A DNA stretch of 64,000 nt, from assembly GCA_003194525.1 (NCBI GenBank), contig NBIV01000228.1, forward strand, positions 62,001-126,000. The letters run 5' to 3'. The notes beneath the pieces were generated by a model, which saw nothing but the letters and a program-made list of their open reading frames with translations, had not been told where the DNA came from and ran no database searches. A program made the position numbers and the translations under genes. Source of the DNA: Gracilariopsis chorda (lineage: Eukaryota > Rhodophyta > Florideophyceae > Gracilariales > Gracilariaceae). Below are positions 33,177-42,759 of the stretch, piece by piece (position 1 is the first letter of the stretch; the number at the start of each line of letters is the position of its first letter).

Positions 33177-34976
33177 TTGGTCGTCACTTCCTTTCAACAA
33201 GGGGTAAATCCTAAAACTGTGATTGAAAAGCACGAACGAGCTTTAACTGCAGATATAACCGAGGGAAAGATAGCACAAAGAAGAGAAGAACTACTTCGAA
33301 GACTCATTGAAACTTCGGAAGGACATGGCGGTCGGACTATCAGAAATGATTCCTTCTTTAATCATACTGTACCACAACTTCATTTCAGGGAGAGCGAACT
33401 GCAATTAGCAGAGAAACAAGCTGAAGTACTTCGCAGCTCTTCTTCGAGGTCCAGTCGAAGGTTAAAAGAGTGATATGATGGTCTGAACGAAGGTAGGGAG
33501 CAAGTTTTTGACTAAATAATGAGAGAAATACAATACAGAGAGAAAATGACAGAGTCTGTAAGACTCAATACACCCGGAAGCGTTTTATTCTTACAAGGAC
33601 GAGCGAGGACAGGGAAGACCTATCTTCTATCTTTCCTGAGAGATATTGTTGAGCACGAAGGCCTATTGGTGCAGATGACCGCCACGACAGATATTGCTGC
33701 TGCACTATGTGAAGGCAGAAGAACTTTGCATAGTTTGTTTGGATTGGGATTTGATGAAAACAAAGATTCGCAAAGTAGAGAGCGTCGGACACTTTCCAAG
33801 TACGGACCACGATCACAGACAGCAGAACTAAGACGGAAGACTGTTTCGCTGGTAATACATGATGCTTCAATGTCCCCGAAAATGCTCTTTGAGATTGTGA
33901 AAACCGTACTGAAGGACGTAAGAAACTCTACGAAAGACTTTTGAGGCATACTCGTAGTTATGGCAGTCGACTATATGCAACTGCGCCCAGTGGTTCCTAG
34001 AACGAGAACAGTATCCCAAAGGGATGGGACAGTTCGTTTCATTCCACTGAGTCTCCTACGGGAGCTTCCATGGTACTCTTGCGAGCTTTGGTACAGAAGA
34101 GTCAAAGTTCTTCGCCTTACAGAACAGGTTCGTCAACAAGATGATCCTTTTTTTTCAAAAGGTTGGCTTAGTCTTGGTCGTGGGACGTTTTCAGCATCTG
34201 CAAGGCTTCCATTCATGTCTACGTCAGCCGTAAACGAAGCATAAAAGTTGATTTGGAAATGGTTTACAACACGGAAGAAAGAAGATGTCAAGCTCAACCG
34301 ATTAATTGTTGCGCCAACAAATCAATTAGTGGAGGAACATAACCAGAACTCATTGGAGTATTTCCTAGGAAGGATGTTTGACTTGACGTCTGCAATGACG
34401 ATCGTTCCCAATTGAGGGCCAACCCGTGAAAACTGTCACACAAATAGTACCATTGGACCTGAACTGACGTATAGTTACGCTCCAACTGGAGTCCCGCACC
34501 ACCATTTGAAATTGAAGTTGGGTGTTCCTGTTATGGTGATTCGAAACTTACTTCATCCGCACTTCGTGAATGAAAACATGGATGTTGATCGTTACCAGCA
34601 TTTCTCGCAGAAAGATTCGACTTTCGGGCATTGATGAACATGACGAATTCAGCAAAGCTTTCTACTGCACTGCATTGGCTTTGTTTTCGAGTTTACAGAT
34701 GCGAAAATGAAACGTCGACAGTTTCCTATCAGATTGGCATTTGCGGCAACTGTGCATAAAGCACAAGGATAAAAGCTGAAGAAAATGATAATTGACCTTC
34801 GAAAAAACTTGGTTTTGCCAGGTCAGGTCTCTGTTGCACTTTTGCGTGTGAGAACATCTGATGATGTGTTACTGCTGCATAATGAAGACGAGACGCCTCA
34901 AAATGCACATGATTTCTATCCAATGCCGGTGAGCATCAAAAACCCTGTTCTACAAGAAGCTGTAGACTTTGTATAG
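33177..34976 (+). pseudogene. Helitron PIF1-type helicase portion
   Basis: Walker A QGRARTGKTYL (about 33595-33627), Walker B VIHDASM (about 33850-33870; Glu of DE replaced), motif III VDYMQLRPV (about 33963-33990), and near the end GQVSVALLRVR (about 34820-34855), equivalent to GQxYVALSRV of PIF1 helicases. Stops or shifts fall at 33471, 33944, 34244 and several places in 34245-34780. Together with Rep it forms the RepHel protein of the element. Confidence 0.78.
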
Positions 34977-35055
34977 GGGCGTCATTAAACTGACTTAGTT
35001 AAGTTTATGCGTAAACCAAAATTTGTGCGGATACCTTATGAAAACTTTTGGCAGT

Positions 35056-35108
35056 GGCGCAAAGCGCCGCCTGTGGCTGAAGGCCGCTTTTCCTTGTCAT
35101 TCGACTAA
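35056..35108 (+). repeat. Helitron 3' terminus
   Basis: GGCGC-AAA-GCGCC hairpin (35056-35068), GAAGGCCGC (35079-35087), then CTAA (35105-35108) before T. The hairpin is about 36 nt from the end, further than in typical plant Helitrons. Confidence 0.6.
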
Positions 35109-36660
35109 TAATTCTACCACTCGTGCACGCCACTGGATCTACGATATCGGTACAATCTGCAACATCTTACCCAGCACGAGTTTTCTCCAATAGTGTTCTT
35201 GTACCAACTAGGAGACGTCGGAGAAGCCGAAGGCCGATAAGGAGATCTTCACAAGCAAGATCATCATCAGCGACCAGAAATATTACATTAATCAATGCCA
35301 GTTGCCGTGATGATAAATGTAGCATTGTTCAGGATGGAGTCTACCATCTAGAACATTTGAACGTTTGTGGTTGCGCACTTATTTTGTGCGTTACGGTCAG
35401 CGTCACAGGCATTATTTCTGAAATTAATCGGAGGTCTTGCAAGGCTGCTTTCTTAGCAAGCTTTGGGGAAACTAAGCTGCTCTCGCTACCGTCAGAGCAA
35501 CAAACTAAAGCCCCAATGTATTATGTTCCATCAAAAACAGATACATTAAATGAAAAAGTGAGATGATGAGCAGATGTGGAATGTATAGTCTTGTTTACCC
35601 GTCCAACCACTCCATGGCCACGATTACGACTTGTGCTGGTTGAAGGGTTACCACATCTGGTAGGGTGTTGTGAGGAAATATTCCTTGGTTCATTTTTGAG
35701 AATGTCTTGCTTCAGTTTTTCTTTCATCTCATGAGTTCATAATTGGCAATCATCAATCCAATGTCTCTTTCTAGCTCTTCTACACACCAAAAAGGGAAAT
35801 AATTGAATTGGTCGTTGAGGCCTACCCTGTCTGTAGAACTGTCGTTTACCGTTTATGTTCTTACTAAAACTCCTTCTCGCTCAAAACAGTCGTTAGAAGA
35901 GCGCTCTTTCCGAGTTAATGTGTTGTTTTGTCCTATGTTTGGGGTTGGATCCGTCTCCTGGGATGCACTAAGTTGTTCTCCAATATCTAAAAGCTGAAAG
36001 GTCTCAGATAGCTTAACTGCATGAGCCATGAAGCCAGTAAAGTGTTTACGTAGGTCATGAGGTGAAAATTGCAAATGAGACTTTAGTCTGCTACGCAAAG
36101 ACTTTTGCTTGATTGTTGATAAAACATGTGACACTGCACTCTTAGGGTTTGATTGTAGTATTCCAGTAAGCCATTTAGTCTGAGAAGAGAATGATAAGTG
36201 ATGAAAAATGTATGGATCCGAGATTTGGCATCAATGTCAGTCATGCCTATCTGAAGTTCACTTTGTGCAGTCTAGTAAAACGTAGCCCAACTAGCGCAGT
36301 CCTTCAAGACCTTGTCTTTTTGTTCCAAATACTCCCTCAACTCATTTTCAGTAATACCTCCTCAAATCATCGTCAGTAAGCGATTCCGGATAATTGAAAT
36401 TCTCACACAATCCAAGCGCAATGGGCGAGTCAATGTACTCTGGGTCTACGCAAAAGTTGAGACTGATAGGCTCAGTGGCTTCAAATGAAGTGACATTATT
36501 TCGTCGAAATTTTTTCCTCGTTCATACATTTCATGCCAATAACGATCATATAGTCGAAGGAAGACGCGAATTGATTCTGCAGTGGTGTGAGTAAGACGAT
36601 GGTGATTGATTGGTGTGAAATTAGTGTTGAGTCTGGTTTGTGGTTTGGCACTACAAACGC
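35109..36660 (-). pseudogene. gypsy-3 gag-protease
   Basis: On the minus strand, gag starts near 36580 (AESIRVFLRLYDRYWHEMYE), continues FCVDPEYIDSPIALGLCENF, DLRKHFTGFMAHAVKLSE and TFQLLDIGEQ, then a decayed knuckle LVCRRARKRHWIDDC (about 35790-35745) and a protease-like segment (YIGALVCCSDGSESSLVSP, about 35520-35460; the expected DSGA reads CSDGSE). It ends at the Helitron junction. Four or more frameshifts. The plus-strand frame 35123-35566 is a shadow of this. Confidence 0.7.
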
Positions 36661-36753
36661 GGGGTGAAGTTCCATGCTGAAAGTTGAGTATGTACCGCAG
36701 TAGATGCTATAGGTTTAGACCAAACAGACTAGCAAAAAGAAGCCATTGATTAC

Positions 36754-36842
36754 TGTGTCATGTTTTGCAAATATGTGTGAGGATTTCGATGGTTCGATAC
36801 CTCTTTCTGCCAAGCAGAGGACTTTACTGAGGGACTTATATA
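36754..36842 (-). repeat. gypsy-3 5' LTR, lower fragment
   Basis: Matches 23032-23120 nearly base for base. Homology stops at about 36842, where the DNA transposon begins. Confidence 0.75.
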
Positions 36843-36849
36843 TGTCATG

Positions 36850-37144
36850 TGAATGCGGTGCGTGTCTTCCCCACGTCTTATCTTCTACGATCAAGATAGT
36901 GTAGGGCGCGAGGGTACGATTGAAATGGTCTAGATAGTAGGCAACGGACTGTTTGGGGGCACGAGCGTCTCTCCGCAACGCTACAAAGCTCTTCTCTAGA
37001 GAGAAACTTCTGATACCCAAAAACGTACTATCTTCCCCTTCGGGGTGAAGGATCTGCATAGGTAGCAGTATATTTATTGCGGAGGTGCGCGCATCGTCGG
37101 CGGCTAATGCCGGCGTAAGCGGTGCAAATATACCTAGAATTAAA
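36850..37144 (-). pseudogene. Unidentified frame interrupted by gypsy-2
   Basis: Minus strand: FAPLTPALAADDARTSAINI, ILHPEGEDSTFLGIRSFSLE, SVAYYLDHFNRTLAPYTILI. Removing gypsy-2 and one TTAAA continues the frame upstream into 48810-48860 (PFMQKQTTTQGDLILG), giving about 120 residues with no stop. The product is unknown. It may be a second protein of the DNA transposon, on the opposite strand from its transposase. Confidence 0.35.
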
Positions 37145-38047
37145 TGTAGTGCAATACCCGCAAGCGGGACAACACACGAAGACGTTCGGAATCTTCCCCT
37201 ATGGAGGGTAACAAAGCGAACGGAGCCTCTCCGGATGAGCACGACGAAGTCGGGTTGTAAAGCCGAGGCTCACCCTCACGCCGAGCGGGGAGATTTGAAA
37301 CGGTAGGATTAGGATCACCACGAATGGGAAAACAGCCCTTCCAAGGAGTACGAGTCCACGTAAGTGGGGGAAGACGTCACGGGATACCGGCACGAGAGAC
37401 ACGCGTCAGCGGTGACGAGCAACCACACAAAGGGGTAGGAACCACGAGAGTGGGGTAAGGGAAATACGGGGGATGCCCGATTGGGGGCGACGGGGGTGTG
37501 GGCCAACGGGACCACGGAAAAAGGTACAAAAGAAACCCTATACAGGGGCGAGAACACGGCGGTGGTGAATTAAGTGACAAGTGCCCAAGGCGGTGATACT
37601 CCTAGTGACGCAGGGTGGATAGGTCTACCGTTAGTAACGCGGCTTTACCTCCGAGGAGTGTAGAAGACTCGCGAAAGCGGAAAAGACTTAGAGCCAAGAA
37701 CCCTGGTTGGGGAAGTTTACTCAGTGTCAGGGCGAGGTCGCCGAGCCACTATATAGTGTAGTAATCTCCCTACTGTAGCGTAGATAAATAATAAATAATA
37801 AATATAAGTTAACTAAATGTCCACACCGTGGTGCCAACCTCCTCTTGACTATCCGTGTCACACGTGGTCCACTCACGCCTTGGGCGGCACACGGCGCATG
37901 CACAGGTGTGCACCTGGCGCACAGTGCGGATCCGCTGAGGGCTGAGACACCCGCTAATAGCGGTAGTAATCATAAACACGCGAAAGCGGCAAAAACATCA
38001 AGTCCACAGGTCATCGCTGAGTAATCCTCCTTGAGGATTGCACTTCA
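37145..38047 (-). repeat. gypsy-2 3' LTR
   Basis: 903 bp; on the minus strand TGAAGTGCAATCC...GGTATTGCACTACA. It contains ACTATATAGTG (about 37747-37757), a TATA-like palindrome readable in either direction, and (ATAAATA)n at 37786-37806. Frames at 37315-37580 recur identically in the other LTR and are not genes. Confidence 0.95.
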
Positions 38048-38060
38048 TATCCCCCTCCTG
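38048..38060 (-). other. gypsy-2 polypurine tract
   Basis: Minus strand CAGGAGGGGGATA abutting the 3' LTR, nearly the same as that of gypsy-1. Confidence 0.75.
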
Positions 38061-38082
38061 AGGTGCGAATACGACATCCACG

Positions 38083-39912
38083 ATGGCGACGGAAGCACCG
38101 GGAAAGGTCCTTAAATGTAAGTCCGGTTCGCTGGTTCTCCATCCCACTCTGGGTAACGAGCACCTAGCTGCGAACAGCGAATCTGCGACCAACTCTTCCG
38201 AGGTTCTTCCAACAACACGTACGCTTTCGCGGCCTTCTTCTCCGATTACTCGGCTTCCTTCATCTACGATGAACAACAACAACAGCAAAAACAACAGCAA
38301 CAACAACAGCAACGCCGGCAGCAACACACCGTTACAGTACTTCTCCGGATTTCATTCCGTGCCTCTACCGCAGAGCGGTCTCTCGACTCCTTCGCAACCA
38401 ACAGGCGCAAATGCGAGTGCGGCTCCCACGGGAGGGTATCTAATGGCAGCGTGGCCGTCGTACGACATGCTGGTCGGGCTGCAGCCTTCGCAACATGCGA
38501 TGACTCTCCGGCTGGCGCCGTGGTTCCACCCGACTGCGGTGTTCAATGATGCGCTTCTGGCGATGTATACCGATGGAAACGGAATGCTCCCGGGTGACGT
38601 TCCGGCAATCGTGACCACTTCGTGGGATTGGCGCAATCGCATAGCGATACCCGTGCACACGGTAATCCGACGGGGTCGGGAATCAGCAGCTTCCGCGCAC
38701 GCGGCGTTGGTCTTACACGCTCATCAACGGCTTCGCCGGGCTCCCTTTGAGTATCCCATCCCCGATGGTATGGGCTCCGACATCGGATTGTATCGCACCC
38801 AAGGTGAAATGGGGTACCTCGACCGCCTCGCGAGTTTGGAACTACTCTTGTGGAGAAGCATTCCCGCGGCGCGCCAAGACGCGGTGTGCTGGACACGACC
38901 GATCATTCGGGCTGAATTCCGCTATATGCGTCGCTTAGCGAGGGCCAACTTCTTGTCGATGATACGCTTTGAGCGGCGAGCACGGTCCCGACTCGGGTAT
39001 TTGATTCCATATCAGAACGTAGAAGTCGAACGCATCCGCGTGGTCAACCAACGGGGTCGGTACGTTCCGATTCCACCGTGGTGGTCGCATCTCGAAGCGT
39101 GCCGAGGTTGCTACATCGAGTTGCCTCCCGTGATCACGTATTACGGCTCATACCTCATCGAGGATCCTCAGTCCGGGCTCTGGTCCGTGGTGGTCACCGA
39201 ATGGGCGGTCGGCACAGCGGCTTTCATCCTCTGGGCGGTTTATGACCAGTACAGACTGTGGTTCATCCCGTTGCGGGTCCGTGCCGCCATCCGAGCGCTG
39301 GACTTACGAATCCCACTAGGTGGTGAGGCAAACGCTGACGAAGTAGCGGCGCTCCTCGATTTCATCGACCAGGTTGACTGGGCTTCGGTTCCTCTAGAGC
39401 AGAGTGGGCGTACTGCCGGTAGCCGGATACAGGACCTGTCGCCAGGGCGTCGAACTCCGCTGGCGGGTGACTTCATCTACTTCAACCCTTGGGAGGGGCA
39501 TGAGATCTCCGCGGAGGAAGCGAACGAGCTCCGGTTTGCACCGAGATATATCCCCGAGGGGCATCCGACCGGTTTTGTTGACGCCGATGAGTACTACAAC
39601 GTCTACGACGGTGAGGATCCGATGTTCGACAACGAGCCCGACGAAGGTGCCGGTCACGCCGAGGCAGAGGGAGAACCATATGGTATGGATGCTCCTGGAG
39701 TCGCCCCTGCGAGTCAGCCGTCCAACCCGTCGGTCGGTCTTCCCACTGGTGGGTCCTCTACGCCAGGTGAGGCGAATGTGGCCCCTGCGGGTCAGGCTGC
39801 CGTGATCTCTCAGTTCCTCCGCCAAGTGGGGCTGGGAGGTAACGAGGCCAGTGGCGATGTCACCGCGATGCGGGATGCTCTGATAGCCCGACTCCAGGGA
39901 AATAACCACTAA
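38083..39912 (+). CDS. gypsy-2 antisense accessory protein, function unknown
   Basis: 609 codons from ATG 38083, opposite to gag-pol, starting 36 nt inside the 3' LTR and ending 215 bp short of the chromodomain stop (tail to tail). N-terminus (1-60) is Ser/Thr-rich. Residues 64-80 are Asn/Ser-rich (MNNNNSKNNSNNNSN). About 115-470 is a folded-looking, Trp/Tyr/Arg-rich core (LAPWFHPTAVFND, WSVVVTEWAVGTAAF). The last 130 residues are acidic, then Pro/Gly/Ser-rich. I see no signal peptide, no convincing transmembrane helix and no known domain, so it is not an obvious envelope. A broken relative sits in the same place and orientation in gypsy-1. Transcription might start in the 3' LTR on the reverse strand. 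Antisense ORFs are known in some plant LTR elements such as Grande. Confidence 0.8.
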   Translation: MATEAPGKVLKCKSGSLVLHPTLGNEHLAANSESATNSSEVLPTTRTLSRPSSPITRLPSSTMNNNNSKNNSNNNSNAGSNTPLQYFSGFHSVPLPQSGLSTPSQPTGANASAAPTGGYLMAAWPSYDMLVGLQPSQHAMTLRLAPWFHPTAVFNDALLAMYTDGNGMLPGDVPAIVTTSWDWRNRIAIPVHTVIRRGRESAASAHAALVLHAHQRLRRAPFEYPIPDGMGSDIGLYRTQGEMGYLDRLASLELLLWRSIPAARQDAVCWTRPIIRAEFRYMRRLARANFLSMIRFERRARSRLGYLIPYQNVEVERIRVVNQRGRYVPIPPWWSHLEACRGCYIELPPVITYYGSYLIEDPQSGLWSVVVTEWAVGTAAFILWAVYDQYRLWFIPLRVRAAIRALDLRIPLGGEANADEVAALLDFIDQVDWASVPLEQSGRTAGSRIQDLSPGRRTPLAGDFIYFNPWEGHEISAEEANELRFAPRYIPEGHPTGFVDADEYYNVYDGEDPMFDNEPDEGAGHAEAEGEPYGMDAPGVAPASQPSNPSVGLPTGGSSTPGEANVAPAGQAAVISQFLRQVGLGGNEASGDVTAMRDALIARLQGNNH

Positions 39913-40126
39913 GGTGGGGGCGGTTCCAACCCGTAAGGGGGCGTGTCCCCTCACCATGGGGGTGCAACCTTGTGACGTAGTGTAGTCCTTTGACTAGTCG
40001 GTGTTCCATCGATCGTATCGAATAAAATCCAAGTTGACTTGTGTTCCTTCTTCTTTCCTTTCCTTTCTTCCTTTCCACACCACAACTCGATCCTTCATTT
40101 CCTTCCTTTCCACCGCAGTGGCTTGC
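39913..40126. other. Convergent spacer between antisense ORF and gypsy-2 pol
   Basis: Contains a CT-rich tract (about 40047-40112; repeats of TTCCTTTC) where transcripts from both strands would meet, a likely 3'-end region. AATAAAA at 40021-40027 on the plus strand is a possible poly(A) signal for the antisense ORF. Confidence 0.4.
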
Positions 40127-42759
40127 TTATCCCACTTGGGCGTGTATCACCGATGCCGGGATTCCTGTTCGCGTTCTGCGATGATATGACACCACTTTCG
40201 AACGTGGGAGGTGCTCTATCGGCTCATCCGAATCATATTCGGGCCCGAAACCGTACCAGCGTACGCGGTACTGGATGTAACCATCTGGATGGTAAGAATG
40301 TTCCACAATGTGGTCAACAACAAACTCCTGTTTGTAGACTTCCCGGCCTCGCCGTGTTCGCATTATCGCGTCCTGCACGGCAGTCTCTACCACCACTGGT
40401 GGGCGTTGAACAGTCTTCCCCGGAAGGCGCATGGCTTGGTACTGCCTGTCCATGCCCTTTGAGGGGTCATTAACCGGTTTCCGGGTAGGTTCATCCGTTT
40501 CGCGGATCTGGAGGTCCTCGGCACGGCCGGTTGCGTCGACCACTTGATGGTGCGTATCGGGACCCTTGCTGTGGGTTAAAGTATCCCGCTTCGCGGTTTC
40601 TTCACTCCTTGAGGGGGCTTCTATTGACGATACCCTTTGAGGGGCTTCTAACGCATCTGAAAGATGAGCATCTGGGTCGCGAACCACAGGTTTGTGTGTA
40701 GATATCCGTCTTGACGGGGTGCTTCAGACGACGAAGTCGGTTGCACCACGGTGCGTCGTACAGTACGCGTCGACTCGCCTCGGGCGGTAATTGGTGCCTT
40801 TGCCGTCCGTACGGTGTCGGGGTCACGTGCTGTTTGCAACGGATGGTCGAGGGTTGTCCGCACCGTGTTGCGTTCCGCCTCCTCACGTGAGGGCGGTTGC
40901 AACGGTGCTGCCGGTGTGTTGTCTCGCTTCGACGACGAAGTATTTCCGTCTTTGACGTGCTTTCCTTTCGGAGTCACCGGTGTGACTTCGGCGACACTGT
41001 CGGGATCAACCGAGACACTCGGAGTGAGTTCGCTACTGCGCGATGGTCCTAAACCAGAATCCAGCATGCTGGTCGTTTTCCTTCCGTCCTGTACGGTGTG
41101 CTTGCCCGGCCTGGCCGGTGTGTTCTGCCGTGCAGTAGGAGTTACCACGTTCGGTGTAGTCGGCTCAGAGGATCCCGCGAGGGCCTGCTCTGCATTATCC
41201 AGCGTAGCTGTTGTTGACGAACCGTGACCCACGGAATGCGGATCAAAGCTGGACGGCACAGCCGGTTCCGTATCGCGAACGCGAATAGTTTCCTGCAACG
41301 ATTTCACTTTGGCGAGAGACTTCCCACTGCGTGGTGCATTTTGACGACTAGAATCCCGGTGGGGAGTGCGATCTGGCGCAGATGCGGTAGAAATTCCTCG
41401 AGAGGGTTCAGCGGTAGCTGTAGCACGCAAATGCGAAGATGGCACGTCAGTAGACGGAATTCTCGGTCCACTATTGTCCTTTTCGATGTTTCCGGAGGTC
41501 CGTGCACCACGGTTGTCATGACGCGACGAAGCGGTTTCGGTCTCTCGACGAGAGTTAGGGTTCTCCTCCCCCTCCTTAGATGGAGCGGCATGGGGAGTGG
41601 TAGAAGCGCCCAAACTGCGGGGATAGACACCGCGCGGTGGCGTTAGAGAAGAAAGGCCGTTCGGGCCTGCGTCCGATAAGGACGGTATATCTGAGAGTCC
41701 CCTTGAAGGGTGTGGCAACACAGAAGGCCTGTTAACCACAGATGTGGGTTGTTCCACTGGTGTGTGTTGGTTCTCATCTTGGTAAGCAACCTCTACGGAG
41801 GGTGGCGGTGCCATAACAACGCGATCGTGGGAAATCCGCTCATGAGCGTCGTTCATTTCCACCACTAAGGTGTCGTTATCCACTGATATGACCTTGTAGG
41901 GACCGTCCGCGATGGGTGAGAGCTTATGCAGTTTCTCCTTATCAGGGTTCCAGTGCTCCTTACGGACGAAAACGTAGTCACCCTCCTTAATTGGCGGTGC
42001 TGTACCTCGTACACGAGAGTCAAAATCACGCTTGTACGCGGCCTGTGCTCGTGCCATGGAGCTCCGGGCGACCGGGATTAACTTCGTAAGCCACGCTTTC
42101 CATCGTTGGCGATAATACTTCACGGAAGGGAAGTTTGCCAGCGTAGGCTGGGGTTCTAACGCTACAGCGGGCGGATGACGCGAAAGTACCAATTCAAATG
42201 GAGTCAAACCCGTTGTACGGTGTACCTGTGTGTTATACGCAAACGTCAAGGCGTCAGTGTACAGGTCCCATGTTTTGGGGTGATCAGCAACGTAAGAACG
42301 GAGAGAGGCTAACAGCGTTCGGTTAAACCGCTCGACTTGCCCATTACACTGGGGGTGGTAGGTCGTTGTGAACAGATTCTTGATATCGAGAATCCGACAC
42401 ACGTCCTCAAAGAATCGCGATGCGAATTGATTTCCGTTATCGGATAGAATGTTAACCGGTGGTCCGTAGACAAATAATTAATGGGTGACGAAGGCTTGCG
42501 CCACCGCGAAAGCGGATATCTTCCGTAAAGGTACGGTGCGAACCAACTTGGAGAAACGATCCGTGATAACTAGTAAAAACTTATGTCCACGCTTTGTGGT
42601 GAGCAGCGGTCCTAAGAGGTCAATTGCGACAAACTCGAGGGGCCCCGTGCTGGAAATAACTTCAACTTCGTTGAGTGCTTCCGGAGTTTGACGCGGTTTT
42701 TGGCACACTCCGTGCATGACCGCACAGTCGCGTAGCAGTCCAGAGCCATGGCTGGCCAA
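40127..42759 (-). pseudogene. gypsy-2 pol, integrase and chromodomain (frameshifted)
   Basis: The integrase core keeps all three acidic residues: VAIDLLGPL (about 42630), LSDNGNQF (about 42440), NGQVERFNRTL (about 42330). A TAA at 42478-42480 stands where HW is usual (VTH[stop]LFVYGPP). GPY/F-like SPIADGPYKVISV follows (about 41900). A long Ser/Thr/Pro-rich spacer (about 41750-40700) leads to a second frameshift near 40690, then a chromodomain YRVRWYGFGPEYDSD (about 40255-40210) ending at 40127. The chromodomain would tether integration to modified histones. The protein cannot be made in full from this copy. Confidence 0.85.

Larger units (their letters stand above)
27169..35108 (+). mobile_element. 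Helitron (rolling-circle transposon), autonomous but decayed
   Basis: The left end is A|TCTCAGCACC (27168/27169) and the right end CTAA|T (35108/35109), the A|TC...CTRR|T signature of Helitron insertion without target duplication. Joining A27168 to T35109 makes gypsy-3 read ...TSGR-IMLAFLK... in one frame, supporting both ends. It encodes a Rep-helicase (30261-34976). Two further end-like sequences lie inside (27617; 28545-28591), so smaller Helitrons may be nested or tandem within it. Confidence 0.7.

Noticed and set aside
35123-35566. Plus-strand 147-codon frame beside the Helitron end
   Set aside because: The minus strand reads as gypsy-3 protease here; the plus frame is its shadow.
37315-37580. 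Two overlapping minus-strand frames repeated exactly at 48077-48342
   Set aside because: They lie inside the two gypsy-2 LTRs; identity comes from the LTRs being duplicates, not from a gene pair.
38083-39912. Envelope gene hypothesis for the gypsy-2 antisense ORF
   Set aside because: Wrong strand for a spliced env, no signal peptide, no fusion-type or anchor helix.
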